64,000 nucleotides of DNA from Massilia sp. Root335 (GCF_001425685.1 NZ_LMCY01000043.1:126246-190245), one strand, 5' to 3'. Shown: positions 41,229-50,521, counted from the first letter of the stretch. The notes: a model not told the origin generated them from the letters alone. A program made the numbers and translations.

Positions 41229-42731
41229 TTACGCCTTCGCGTTCTTCTCCAGATACGCCCCATGCCCCGGCATCTTCGCGACGGTCTGCGCGATGAGGTC
41301 GCGCATGCCGGCGAAGTGGCCATGCAGCTGGCGCATGTCGACGTCGTCCACGAACGGATCGTAGCGCGCCGGCACGACGCCCAGACCCATCAGCATCGAG
41401 ACGAACGAGGGGGCGCCGAAGCTGTCGCGGTCGAGGATCGTGACGCGGCCCGTCTCGCGGAACAGTTCGATCTGGTGCGCGAGCGAATCGGGAATGGTCA
41501 TGTTTGCGCAGTAGCGCCAGAATTCGGTATCGTCACGCCTCGTCAGCTTGTAGTGCATGATGATGAAGTCGCGGATCGACTCGTAGCGGCTGCCGATCAG
41601 GCGGTTGAATTCGGCCGCCAGCTCGGGACGGAAATCGCGGTCCGGCCACAGTTCGATCAGGGTGCCGACGGCCGTTTCGATCAGGCTGATGCTGGTCGAT
41701 TCCAGCGGTTCGACGAAGCCGGCCGACAGCCCGATCGCCACGACGTTCTTGACCCACGATTTCTTGCGCTTGCCGGTGGTGAAGCGCAGCTGGCGCGGCT
41801 CGTCCAGCGCCGCGCCGTCGAGGCCATCGAGCAGGTCCTGGCGCGCCTTCTCGTCGGTCGTGAACGCGTTGCTGTACACGTGGCCGTTGCCGGTGCGGTG
41901 CTGCAGCGGGATGCGCCAGATCCAGCCCGCGCCCTTGGCCGTCGAGCGGGTGTAGGGCGTGAGCGGTTCCACGCGCGCGCACGGGACGGCGAGGGCGCTG
42001 TTGCAGGGCAGGTGCTCGCTCCAGTCCTCGTAACCGGCTTTCAATGTGCCTTCGATCAGCAGGCCGCGGAAGCCCGAGCAGTCGATGAACAGGTCACCGT
42101 CGATGGCGCGGCCGTCGGCCAGGCGCACGGCCGTGACGAAACCCGTCTCCGGATGCTGGTCGACGCCGGTGATCGTGCCTTCGACGCGCGTGGCGCCGCG
42201 CGCCGTCGCGTAGTCGCGCAGGTAGTTGGCGTACAGGCTCGCGTCGAACTGGAAGCCGAACGAAAAGGCGTCCGTGACGCCCGGCTGCGTGTCCGCCGGC
42301 ATCGCGAATTTGTTCTCGCGCGCCATGACCGAGGCCATCGACCAGTTTTCCATGGCGGGCATGTGGTCGAAGGTGCGCGCGAGGCGCAGCCAGTGGTGGT
42401 GCGGCGCGACCCCGTTGAGGGGCGGACCGAAGTCGCCGAAACCGTGGAAGAAGCGGTTGCCGACGTGCCCCCAGTCCTTGAACTCGATGCCGAGCTTGAA
42501 GGTGGCCTGGGTCTTCTTGATGAAATCGGCGTGGTCCAGCTGGAGGGCGGCGTTGTAGAAGCGGATCGTCGGCAGCGTCGCTTCGCCGACGCCGATCGTG
42601 CCGATGTCCGGCGATTCCACCAGCACGATCTCGCAGCGCTTGCCGAGCCGCTGGGCCAGCGGGGCCGCGGTCATCCAGCCGGCGGTGCCACCGCCCACGA
42701 TGACGACTTTGCGGATGGGGTGTTGTTGCAT
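41229..42731 (-). CDS. Flavin-dependent tryptophan halogenase family protein
   Basis: A 500-residue FAD protein matching the tryptophan halogenase family. It shows the Rossmann motif VVIVGGGTAGWMTA at residues 9-22 and the halogenase-specific GWIWRIP (269-275, WxWxIP), which keeps the enzyme from acting as a monooxygenase. The catalytic lysine is at K79 (TFKLGIEF), the same number as in PrnA, and the active-site glutamate is at about 344 (EPLESTS). Such enzymes use FADH2, oxygen and chloride or bromide. No biosynthetic cluster, flavin reductase or TonB receptor adjoins it, so the substrate is unknown. Confidence 0.92.
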   Translation of the reverse strand: MQQHPIRKVVIVGGGTAGWMTAAPLAQRLGKRCEIVLVESPDIGTIGVGEATLPTIRFYNAALQLDHADFIKKTQATFKLGIEFKDWGHVGNRFFHGFGDFGPPLNGVAPHHHWLRLARTFDHMPAMENWSMASVMARENKFAMPADTQPGVTDAFSFGFQFDASLYANYLRDYATARGATRVEGTITGVDQHPETGFVTAVRLADGRAIDGDLFIDCSGFRGLLIEGTLKAGYEDWSEHLPCNSALAVPCARVEPLTPYTRSTAKGAGWIWRIPLQHRTGNGHVYSNAFTTDEKARQDLLDGLDGAALDEPRQLRFTTGKRKKSWVKNVVAIGLSAGFVEPLESTSISLIETAVGTLIELWPDRDFRPELAAEFNRLIGSRYESIRDFIIMHYKLTRRDDTEFWRYCANMTIPDSLAHQIELFRETGRVTILDRDSFGAPSFVSMLMGLGVVPARYDPFVDDVDMRQLHGHFAGMRDLIAQTVAKMPGHGAYLEKNAKA

Positions 42732-42823
42732 AGTCTGTCTCCTGTCTTATTTACAGGAGTGTAGGACACGGCGGACGGAGCGGCAACAGAAATGTTTGCG
42801 TATAACATTTCTGTTGCGGCAGT

Positions 42824-43228
42824 TTACATATTGCTGGGCGCCACCGGATTGGCACCGCCGATGACGGCCTTGTCGACGAAGTATTCGGTCTCGCCGAAGC
42901 ACGAGGTCGGTACGCCGATGTGCTGCTCGTACGTCAGTTGTACACGCTGCCCCATGGCGGCCTGCAACTGGCGCACGACGTTCTCGTCGCGCACGGTAAA
43001 GTTGAAACGCTCGGGAATCGCACCCGGCATGCTCGACAGCAGGATCTCGCCTTCCCACGTCTTGCACAGCCAGCCCTTGCGCGACAGCTTTTGCAGGTAG
43101 CCGGCCCGTTCGCCTTCCGAATACGACCAGTGCAGCACGACCCAGGTGTACAGGGCGAACAGGGCCGCTGCGGCAATGACGACGGAGGCGAGGATGGCGA
43201 TGGCGCGGCGCGGCAGGGTCTTGGGCAT
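42824..43228 (-). CDS. Small single-pass membrane protein, unknown function
   Basis: A 134-residue protein starting at ATG 43228 (MPKTLPRRAIAILASVV). One N-terminal membrane helix (AIAILASVVIAAAALFALYTWVV) is followed by a soluble domain with WSYSEGERAGYLQKLSRKGW and a conserved-looking CKTWEGE. Similar Burkholderiales proteins exist as conserved hypotheticals, sometimes mislabelled as dehydrogenases; nothing here supports an enzyme. An earlier in-frame TTG lacks support. It is transcribed on the same strand as the halogenase, separated by 92 bases. Confidence 0.72.
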   Translation of the reverse strand: MPKTLPRRAIAILASVVIAAAALFALYTWVVLHWSYSEGERAGYLQKLSRKGWLCKTWEGEILLSSMPGAIPERFNFTVRDENVVRQLQAAMGQRVQLTYEQHIGVPTSCFGETEYFVDKAVIGGANPVAPSNM

Positions 43229-43324
43229 GGTGGGCAGGCGATGGTTGAATAATGGACGCAACGAAGCGCGCCCATTCTGACACGAGCGCGTGGATTGTCA
43301 ATTAGTCCAGTCTTAGGGCCAGGC

Positions 43325-43900
43325 TCAGGCGTTCACCCCGAACGAGCGGGCGAGGGGGCCGAGGCCGCCGTTGTAACCCTGGCCGACGGCGCGGAATTTC
43401 CACTCGTTGCCGTAGCGGTACAGTTCGCCGAAGATCATCGCCGTCTCCGTCGAGCTGTCTTCCGACAGGTCGTAGCGGGCGATCTCGCGCTCGCCGTCCG
43501 CGTTCAGGCAGCGGATGAAGGCGCGCGCGACCTGGCCGAAGTTCTGGTGGCGCTGGTCGGCCTCGTGGATGGTGACGGCGAACGCGATCTTTTCGATCTC
43601 CGGCGGCACCCGCGTGAGGTCGACGAGGATGCGCTCGTCGTCGCCTTCGCCCTGGCCGGTGCGGTTGTCGCCCGTGTGCTTGACGGCACCGTCGCTGGAC
43701 TGGAGGTTGTTGTAGAAGATGAAGTCGGTATCGCCGCGCACCTTGCCGTCGCCGCGCAGCAGGAAGGCGCTGCCGTCGAGGTCGAAGGTGGCGCCGTCCG
43801 TCGCGCGCGGGTCCCAGCCAAGGCCGATGATGACCTTCTTGAGGTTCGGATCTTCCTTGGACAGGTTGACGTTGCCGCCTTTCTGCAAACTGATCGCCAT
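43325..43900 (-). CDS. terD: TerD-family stress protein
   Basis: A 191-residue protein of the TerD/CABP family, linked to tellurite resistance, phage inhibition and general stress, which binds calcium. Family motifs are MAISLQKGGNVNLSKEDP, GLGWDPR, FDLDGSAFLL, DFIFYNN and GDDERILVDL, with the Asp-rich calcium loops intact. It is 40 bases downstream of the DUF475/TerC-like gene on the same strand, so the two are likely co-transcribed. Confidence 0.93.
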   Translation of the reverse strand: MAISLQKGGNVNLSKEDPNLKKVIIGLGWDPRATDGATFDLDGSAFLLRGDGKVRGDTDFIFYNNLQSSDGAVKHTGDNRTGQGEGDDERILVDLTRVPPEIEKIAFAVTIHEADQRHQNFGQVARAFIRCLNADGEREIARYDLSEDSSTETAMIFGELYRYGNEWKFRAVGQGYNGGLGPLARSFGVNA

Positions 43901-43940
43901 CTTGTTTCCTTTCTGTTGATATTGATATGACCTGGGGTGT

Positions 43941-44981
43941 TCAGGTCGCCGACTCCAGCGCTTCGCGCTTCTTGTAGCGGATCGACGACCACAGCGACAC
44001 CAGGATGAAGGCCACGCCGGACAGGCCGGTGAACCATTCGGGAATCTCGTACTCGACGCTGGCGAACATGATCAGGGCCAGGATGCCGATCGCGTAGTGC
44101 GCGCCGTGCTCGAGGAACACGAATTCTTCCAGTGTGCCCTTGTGCACGAGGAACACGGTCAGCGACCGCACGAACATCGCGCCGATGGCCAGGCCGAGCA
44201 TGATCACGACGACGTCGTTCGTGATCGCGAACGCGCCGATCACGCCGTCGAAGCTGAATGACGCGTCCAGCACTTCCAGGTAGATGAACCCGCCGATGCT
44301 GCCCTGCGAGATCAGCTTGCCGACGGCCGGATCGGACTCTTCTTCCTCCAGCAGCCCGCTGAACCAGTTGACGCCCACATACACGAGCACGCCGACGACG
44401 CCCGCGATCAGCACGGACAGTTTGCGCTCCTGCGGCACGAGGCTCATGCAACCGAACGCGGCCAGCAGGGTGACCAGGATAGCGAAGCCTTCCGAGCCGT
44501 ATTTGCCGACTTTTTCTTCGATCCAGCCCAGCCAGTGGAGTTCCTTTTCCTCGTCGAACAGGAAGTTGAGGAAGACCAGCAGCAGGAAGGCGCCGCCGAA
44601 CGCGGCCACTTCGGCGTGGCGCGACGTCAGGTGGCGGGCGTACTCGGCCGGGCTGTTGACCGCCATATGCCAGACGTCGATGAGGCCCAGGCCCGTCGCC
44701 ACCGATACGATCAGCAGGGGGAACAGCAGGCGCATGCCGAACACGGCGACGACGATGCCGACCGTGAGGAACAGCTTTTGCCAGAACGCGTTCCAGTTGC
44801 GCAGGACGGAGGCGTTGACGACCGCGTTGTCGAACGACAGCGAGATCTCGAGCACGCCCAGCACCGCTGCGATCCACAGGCCCTGGAGCAGGCCGGCGGT
44901 GCCGCCGTGGGAAAAGCCCCACCAGCCGGCCAGCGCGAGCAGGACGGCGGCGACCACGAACGACAACCTGAAATGTTGCAT
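43941..44981 (-). CDS. DUF475 (TerC-like) integral membrane protein
   Basis: A 346-residue polytopic membrane protein with about nine hydrophobic helices. It has the duplicated acidic motif of the TerC/LysE-like superfamily (LEISLSFDNAVVNASVL and LEVLDASFSFDGVIGAF), consistent with metal-ion transport. DUF475 proteins commonly accompany TerD genes. ATG 44981 (MQHFRLSFVVAAV) has AAGGAG 7 bases upstream. It is divergent from the PAP2-like gene. Confidence 0.92.
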   Translation of the reverse strand: MQHFRLSFVVAAVLLALAGWWGFSHGGTAGLLQGLWIAAVLGVLEISLSFDNAVVNASVLRNWNAFWQKLFLTVGIVVAVFGMRLLFPLLIVSVATGLGLIDVWHMAVNSPAEYARHLTSRHAEVAAFGGAFLLLVFLNFLFDEEKELHWLGWIEEKVGKYGSEGFAILVTLLAAFGCMSLVPQERKLSVLIAGVVGVLVYVGVNWFSGLLEEEESDPAVGKLISQGSIGGFIYLEVLDASFSFDGVIGAFAITNDVVVIMLGLAIGAMFVRSLTVFLVHKGTLEEFVFLEHGAHYAIGILALIMFASVEYEIPEWFTGLSGVAFILVSLWSSIRYKKREALESAT

Positions 44982-45098
44982 GCACGACTCCTTTGGAAGC
45001 ACATTGACTGAAATACCACAGCGCGCATATTAACTCGGTTCCCGCGCTGACGGGCGCATCGGATGTCGTCTTGACAAGCATGGGGCGCCACCGTCGAA

Positions 45099-45128
45099 TT
45101 GCTCACGTGACATTGCATCTGCCATAAT
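45099..45128 (+). promoter_or_regulatory. Candidate sigma-70 promoter for the divergent-PAP2 gene
   Basis: TTGCTC (45099-45104) and CATAAT (45123-45128) are 18 bases apart. The predicted transcript would start near 45136, about 40 bases before the ATG at 45176. Confidence 0.4.
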
Positions 45129-45175
45129 GCGGCCCGGCGGCACGCCTCCCGTATATCAGTCTGAATGGATTTCGC

Positions 45176-45595
45176 ATGGATTTTTCTTATCTGGTCACCC
45201 CGGTGCTGACCTGGCTGGTGGTCGGTCCGATCAAATTCCTCATCAACAGCGCGCGCCAGCGGCGCTGGGCGTTCAATCTGGTGGGCAATGGCGGATTTCC
45301 CAGCAACCATAGCGCCACCGTCACGAGCATGGCGACCCTGATCGCGCTGCGCGAGGGCATCGGGCATCCGGCGTTCGGCGTGGCCGTCACCTTGTGCTTC
45401 ATCGTGATGATCGACGCCAACAGCCTGCGCCAGCACGTCGGCCGCCAGGCCGCTGCGATCAACCGGCTGGCGGCGGGGGCCGGCGAACACAAGACGCTGC
45501 GCGAGCGGATGGGGCATACGCTGGTCGAGATCGGCGGGGGCATCGTCACCGGGATTTTGATGGGCAACCTGGTGTATCACCTGTTCGCTAAATAA
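45176..45595 (+). CDS. Divergent PAP2 family (DUF212) membrane protein
   Basis: A 139-residue protein of the divergent PAP2/acid phosphatase family. It has the phosphatase-like motif GGFPSNHSATVTSMATLIAL, two further membrane helices (FGVAVTLCFIVMIDANSLRQHVGRQA and a C-terminal GGGIVTGILMGNLVYHL), and the family length. Plant and bacterial homologues are membrane proteins of unproven activity. ATG 45176 is the only reasonable start. It stands opposite the DUF475 gene and is followed by a large repeat array. Confidence 0.88.
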   Translation: MDFSYLVTPVLTWLVVGPIKFLINSARQRRWAFNLVGNGGFPSNHSATVTSMATLIALREGIGHPAFGVAVTLCFIVMIDANSLRQHVGRQAAAINRLAAGAGEHKTLRERMGHTLVEIGGGIVTGILMGNLVYHLFAK

Positions 45596-45607
45596 CAGCG
45601 GAAATTG

Positions 45608-45709
45608 GGTCCCCGCCTGCGCGGGGACGACGTTTCGATTCGGTCCCCGCCTGCGCGGGGACGACGTTTCGATTCGGTCTCCGCCTGCGCGGGGACGACG
45701 GATCTACGT
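45608..45709. repeat. Three tandem 34-bp REP-like units (inverted orientation)
   Basis: Units begin at 45608, 45642 and 45676, each with the core GGTCCCCGCCTGCGCGGGGA followed by CGACG (the third has TCTCC). The first two also share the tail TTTCGATTC. They are the inverted form of the units found at 23.3, 31.6 and 41.1 kb. They occupy the start of the 500-base intergenic region 45596-46095, which holds no gene. Confidence 0.88.
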
Positions 45710-45727
45710 TTATCCGCATCATCAAGC

Positions 45728-45871
45728 ACCGTCGCTCCCGCGCAGGCAGGGGCCCAAGTGAAGTACCGTCGCTCCCGCGCAGGCGGGAGCCCAAGTGAAG
45801 TACCGTCGCTCCCGCGCAGGCGGGAGCCCAAGTGGAGTACCGTCGCTCCCGCGCAGGCGGGAGCCCAAGTT
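45728..45871. repeat. Four tandem 37-bp REP-like units (forward orientation)
   Basis: Units begin at 45728, 45765, 45802 and 45839, exactly 37 bases apart. Each reads ACCGTCGCTCCCGCGCAGGC, then GGGAGCCCAAGT, plus a short linker GAAGT or GGAGT. The first has a variant GGCAGGGGC stem and the fourth ends AAGTT. With the preceding 34-bp set they face each other. From 45872 to 46095 only AT-richer sequence is left, probably the promoter and leader of the efflux genes. Confidence 0.9.
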
Positions 45872-46095
45872 GCACGCGCACCACCGTCCACCCGGACGTC
45901 CGCCCGTCCGTCTTGTCGCACATTTCATACTCGGCCAAACGCATTTCATCCCGCCTATCCGCAGTTCATCCCATCAAATCCGCGCTTTGCCGAACCGTCA
46001 ATTGACGGTGATGGCGGCCTCATTGATACTGCCCGCTGGCCTTTGCCATTCTAATTTTTACACAGGTAACGAGTCCATCTCGGGGGAACCAAGAA

Positions 46096-47262
46096 ATGTT
46101 GCGCAAAACTATAATCTTCCTTGCTATTGCTACCGCACTCAGTGCGTGCGGCAAACACGACAAGGACCCTGCCAAGGCCGGCGCCGCCAGCGCGCAGGCA
46201 GACGGCAAGCAGAAGGATGGCAAGGCCGTCCAGCTGCTCGTCGCGCCCGAGGATATGTTGACCGTTCAAAGCAGCGCGCTCGCGAACGGCCCGGTCATCA
46301 CGGGCTCGATCCAGCCGGAGCGCAAGGCCGATCTGCGCGCGGAAGTATCCGCCGTCGTGCTGCAAGTGCTGAAAGAGAATGGTGATCCGGTCAAGCGCGG
46401 CGACGTGCTCGTCAAGCTCGACGAGACCTCGATCCGCGACAGCCTGATGTCGGCCCAGGAAGCCCTGCGCGCCGCCAGCCAGGCGTTCGACCAGTCGCAG
46501 CGCGCCCTCGACCGTCTCAAGACGCTGCGCCAGTCCGGCATGACGTCAGCCCAGGCGCTGGACGACGCCGAAGTGCGCCGCAACAATGCCCAGAGCGACG
46601 TCTCGGCCGCCCGTGCGCGCCTCGTCGCCGCCCAGCAGCAGGTGACCCGCACGGTCGTGCGCGCGCCGTTCGACGGCATCGTGTCGGATCGCAAGGTATC
46701 GCCGGGCGACACGGCCGCCATCGGCAAGGAATTGCTGAAGGTGATCGATCCGACGAGCATGCGCTTCGAGGGCCAGGTGTCGTCCGACAAGATCGCGGCC
46801 GTCAAGGTCGGCCAGCCCGTCATGTTCCGCGTAAACGGTTATGGCGATCAAAAATTCGCCGGCGTCGTCAAGCGCATCGATCCGAGCGCGGACGACGTCA
46901 CGCGCCAGGTCGAGGTGCTGGTCGGCTTCGCCAACGACACGCGCCCGCGCGTGGCCGGGCTGTATGCGGAAGGCCATATCGACGCCGAGCTGACCGATGC
47001 GCTGATGCTGCCGGAGTCCGCCCTCGTGCGTGACGGCGACAAGACGTATGCATGGAAGGTCAAGGGCAATGCCCTGTCCAGGGCCAACCTGGCGATCGGC
47101 CCGCGCGATCCGCGCACCGGCGGCTTCGAGGTCAAGAACGGACTGGCCGCCGGCGACACCGTGCTGCGCCACCCGAACTCCAGCCTGAAGGACGGCCAGA
47201 AGGTCGAGCTGTCCGCCGCCAGGGTGGCCAGCGCCGCCAGCAACCCGGCGCCGGCCAAATAA
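46096..47262 (+). CDS. RND efflux periplasmic adaptor (membrane fusion lipoprotein)
   Basis: A 388-residue HlyD/AcrA-family adaptor linking an RND pump to an outer membrane channel. The lipobox LSAC (MLRKTIIFLAIATALSACGK) indicates a lipid-anchored protein after cleavage before Cys18. Barrel-sandwich, alpha-hairpin (AQEALRAASQAFDQSQRALDRL) and beta-barrel parts are in the usual order (VVRAPFDGIVSDRKVSPGD is the lipoyl-like return half). ATG 46096 has GGGGGA upstream. The stop is 15 bases before the pump gene, so the two form an operon. Confidence 0.93.
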   Translation: MLRKTIIFLAIATALSACGKHDKDPAKAGAASAQADGKQKDGKAVQLLVAPEDMLTVQSSALANGPVITGSIQPERKADLRAEVSAVVLQVLKENGDPVKRGDVLVKLDETSIRDSLMSAQEALRAASQAFDQSQRALDRLKTLRQSGMTSAQALDDAEVRRNNAQSDVSAARARLVAAQQQVTRTVVRAPFDGIVSDRKVSPGDTAAIGKELLKVIDPTSMRFEGQVSSDKIAAVKVGQPVMFRVNGYGDQKFAGVVKRIDPSADDVTRQVEVLVGFANDTRPRVAGLYAEGHIDAELTDALMLPESALVRDGDKTYAWKVKGNALSRANLAIGPRDPRTGGFEVKNGLAAGDTVLRHPNSSLKDGQKVELSAARVASAASNPAPAK

Positions 47263-47277
47263 ACCGGGGAATCCGCA

Positions 47278-50200
47278 ATGTTCCTTTCCAATTTCAGTGT
47301 CAAGAAGCCCATTGCCACGCTCGTGCTGGTGATCGGCATGATGTGCATGGGCCTGCTCGCGCTCAGCAAGCTGCGCGTGAACCAGAACCCGGACGTCGAT
47401 ATCCCGATCATCGTCGTCAATATCCCGTATCCGGGCGCGTCCCCCGAGACGAGCGAGCGCGAACTGCTCGAGCGCCTCGAGAAGCAGATGCAGGCGATCA
47501 CCGGCGTTACCGAAGTCAATTCCTATGCGAACGAAAGCAGCGCGACGATCGTGCTGCAGTTCGACTTCAAGCGCAACCTGATCGAAGCGTCGGACGACGT
47601 GCGCAACGCCATCGCGTCGGTGCGCTACAAGCTGCCGGTCGAGATGCGGGAACCCATCCTGCAGCGCGTGGACCCGTCGGCCCAGCCGATCATGAACCTG
47701 GCGCTGTCGTCCAGCACCCAGACGCACGCCGAGATCTCGCGCCTCGCCGAGGACCAGCTGGCGGACCGCCTGCGCGCCATCGACGGCGTCGCCAACGTGA
47801 CCGTGAACGGCTCGCTCAAGCGCCAGCTGTCCGTACTGCTGCATGCGCAAAAGCTGCGCGAGTACAACGTGTCGGTCAGCGACGTGACGAATGCGCTGGC
47901 GCGCCAGAACACGAACGCGCCGGTGGGCAAGGTGCGCAGCGAGCTGGACGAGAAGGGCATCCGCCTCGTCGGCCGCATCGAGCATCCGGAAGACTTTTCG
48001 CAGATCGTCGTCAAGCGCAACGGCGACACGATCGTGCGCCTGAACCAGGTCGCCGACGTGAAGGACGGCTTCGCCGACATCGACAGCTATTCGATGCGCA
48101 GCGGCAGGTCCAACGTCGGCATCTCGATCATCCGCTCGCGCGAAGCGTCGACCGTGGGCATCGCGAAGAAGGTGCGCGCGATGGTCGAGGAGATCAACAA
48201 GGAACTGCCGAAAGGCACCAGCCTGGAAGTGACGCGCGACGGCGGCGACGATGCCCAGCGCAGCCTGAACAACGTGATCGAATCGCTCGTGTTCGGCGCC
48301 ATCCTGACCATCTTCGTCGTGTACGCGTTCCTGAATTCCTGGCGTTCCACGCTGATCACGGCGCTGTCGCTGCCGACGTCGGTGCTGGCCGCGTTCATCG
48401 CCGTGTGGCTGTGCGGCTTCACGCTGAACTTCATGACACTGCTCGGCCTGTCGCTGGCGATCGGCGTGCTGATCGACGACGCCATCGTGGTGCGCGAAAA
48501 CATCGTGCGCCACATGGAGATGGGCTCCGACCGCCGTACCGCCGCGCTCGAGGGCACGGCCGAGATCGGCATGGCCGTCGCCTCGACGACGTTCTCGATC
48601 ATGGCCGTGTTCATCCCGGTCGCGTTCATGCCGGGCATTTCCGGTGAATGGTTCCGGCCGTTCGCGCTGACCGTCGCGTGCTCGGTAATCGTGTCGCTGG
48701 GCATCTCGTTCACGCTCGACCCGATGCTGTCGGCCTACTGGGGCGACCCGCCGGGCCACCACCATGCGCCGAAGCGCGGCATCGAAAAATACCTGGCGAG
48801 ATTCAACGTCTGGTTCGACCACCAGGCCGACCGCTACGGCCGCGTGATCGCCTGGGCGCTGCACCACCGCCGGTGGATGGCGCTGATCGCCGTCGCCAGC
48901 TTCGTCGGGGCCCTCGGCCTGCACGCCAAGTTCGGCGGTTCGGCCTTCCTGCCGAAGATGGACGCCGGCCAGATCGCGATCGAAGTGCGGACCCCGGCCT
49001 CGTCGTCGGTGGGCTATGCCAAGATGAAGATGGAAGAGGCCGCCGCGCTGGCGCGCACGCTGAAGGAAACGAAAGAGACCAACAGCTCGATCAACTCGGC
49101 CGGCGGCCGCATCTACGTCGACATCGGCAAGCGCAGCGAACGCCACCGCACGGCGGCCGAGATCGCCGTCGAGCTGCGCGAGAAGATCGCGCGCCTGGTC
49201 GGCGCCGAGTACACCGTCACGGACGACCTGAACGGCAACGGCAAGCCCGTGCAGATCGAGTTCACCGGTCCGGATTCGCGCAAGCTGATGGAGCTGACGA
49301 ATGCGTACATGGACAAGCTGCGCCAGGTGAAGGGCGCCGTCGACGTCACGCTGTCGCAGCAGGACCCGAAGGACGAGCTGCAGATCGAGCTCGACCGCGG
49401 CCTGTCCAACATGATGGGGATCTCGGTCGGCGACGCCGCCACCGCGCTGCGCGTCGCGTTCGCCGGCATCGAAGTCGGCGACTGGGTCGACCCGACCGGC
49501 GAGACCCGCGACGTGGCCGTGCGCCTGGCGCCGGAAGACCGCGTGGGCGCCGAGAACATCGAACGCCTGCCGATCGCCGTCGCCGGCACCAACACGATGG
49601 TCCCGCTCGACCAGATCGCGAAGATCACGATGGGCAAGGGCCCGTCGGCGATCGAGCACAAGGACGGCAAGCGCGTGATCACCGTGTCGGCCAACGTCGA
49701 GGGCCGCTCGAACGGCGAAGTCACGGACGAGGCCATGAAGCTGGCCAAGTCGATGGACTTCCCGCCGGGCTACGGCCTGTCGCTGGGCGGCGCCGGCAAG
49801 GACCAGGCCGAGGTGTTCACGCAGATGACGATCGCGCTGGTGTCCGGCATCGGCCTGATGTACCTGATCCTCGTGATGCAGTTCGGCTCGTTCACCGCGC
49901 CGCTCTCCGTGATGCTGTCGCTGCCGCTGTCGCTGATCGGCGTCGTCCTCGCGCTGCTGCTCACGCACGGCACGCTGAACCTGATGAGCTTCATCGGCAT
50001 CATCATGCTGATGGGTCTGGTGGCGAAGAACGCGATCCTGCTGCTCGACGCCGCCCGCACCCGCGAAGCGGAAGGCATGGACCGCGAGGAAGCGTTGATG
50101 GCCGCCGGCCGCGCCCGCCTGCGTCCGATCCTGATGACGACGTTCGCGCTGATCGCCGGCATGTTCCCGGTCGCGCTGGCCCTGGGCGATTCCGGCCAGT

Positions 50201-50478
50201 TCTACCAGCCGCTCGCGATCGCGATCATCGGCGGCACGATCACGTCGACGATGCTGACCTTGCTGGTCGTCCCGACCTTCTACGACAGCATCGAGATCGC
50301 CCGTGACCGCATGGTCGCCAAGTTCCACCGCCGCGCGGCGCGCTTCACTGCGGTGCCGGCCTTCGTGCTGACCTTCATCGAAGCGATCCTCACGCTGGTG
50401 GCGGTGCGCCTCGTGTTCCGCGCGATCGTGAAGGCGGGCCGCTTCGCCTTCCGCCGCGGCCGTCCGGCGGCGGCGTGA
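47278..50478 (+). CDS. RND efflux transporter permease
   Basis: A 1066-residue inner-membrane proton-driven pump of the AcrB/MexB superfamily with the twelve-helix duplicated layout. The N-terminus MFLSNFSVKKPIATLVLVIG is the standard first helix. TM4 carries the proton-relay pair in GVLIDDAIVVRENIVRHME, and the late motif FIGIIMLMGLVAKNAILLLD is typical of the HAE family. Substrate preference cannot be told. No outer membrane factor or regulator is adjacent, so a channel is shared with another locus. A strong terminator follows. Confidence 0.95.
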   Translation: MFLSNFSVKKPIATLVLVIGMMCMGLLALSKLRVNQNPDVDIPIIVVNIPYPGASPETSERELLERLEKQMQAITGVTEVNSYANESSATIVLQFDFKRNLIEASDDVRNAIASVRYKLPVEMREPILQRVDPSAQPIMNLALSSSTQTHAEISRLAEDQLADRLRAIDGVANVTVNGSLKRQLSVLLHAQKLREYNVSVSDVTNALARQNTNAPVGKVRSELDEKGIRLVGRIEHPEDFSQIVVKRNGDTIVRLNQVADVKDGFADIDSYSMRSGRSNVGISIIRSREASTVGIAKKVRAMVEEINKELPKGTSLEVTRDGGDDAQRSLNNVIESLVFGAILTIFVVYAFLNSWRSTLITALSLPTSVLAAFIAVWLCGFTLNFMTLLGLSLAIGVLIDDAIVVRENIVRHMEMGSDRRTAALEGTAEIGMAVASTTFSIMAVFIPVAFMPGISGEWFRPFALTVACSVIVSLGISFTLDPMLSAYWGDPPGHHHAPKRGIEKYLARFNVWFDHQADRYGRVIAWALHHRRWMALIAVASFVGALGLHAKFGGSAFLPKMDAGQIAIEVRTPASSSVGYAKMKMEEAAALARTLKETKETNSSINSAGGRIYVDIGKRSERHRTAAEIAVELREKIARLVGAEYTVTDDLNGNGKPVQIEFTGPDSRKLMELTNAYMDKLRQVKGAVDVTLSQQDPKDELQIELDRGLSNMMGISVGDAATALRVAFAGIEVGDWVDPTGETRDVAVRLAPEDRVGAENIERLPIAVAGTNTMVPLDQIAKITMGKGPSAIEHKDGKRVITVSANVEGRSNGEVTDEAMKLAKSMDFPPGYGLSLGGAGKDQAEVFTQMTIALVSGIGLMYLILVMQFGSFTAPLSVMLSLPLSLIGVVLALLLTHGTLNLMSFIGIIMLMGLVAKNAILLLDAARTREAEGMDREEALMAAGRARLRPILMTTFALIAGMFPVALALGDSGQFYQPLAIAIIGGTITSTMLTLLVVPTFYDSIEIARDRMVAKFHRRAARFTAVPAFVLTFIEAILTLVAVRLVFRAIVKAGRFAFRRGRPAAA

Positions 50479-50521
50479 ACGATGTAACGTGATGCATGCC
50501 GGCCGCGGCCGGCGTCAAGTC

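Noticed and set aside
45608..45871. A CRISPR array
   Set aside because: The units abut with nearly constant linkers of only a few bases, so there are no unique spacers. The core is a long GC palindrome shared with single copies elsewhere, and there are no cas genes.
45588..46054. Short open frames through the repeat array at 45.6 kb
   Set aside because: They arise from translating the palindromic repeats (recurring PRRRE-like peptides) and have no ribosome site or conserved protein pattern.
46546..50328. A 1260-codon open frame antisense to the RND permease
   Set aside because: It mirrors a real gene in high-GC DNA, where reverse frames stay open. Its composition (Arg, His, Val, Gln rich) is that of shadow frames, and no domain is seen.
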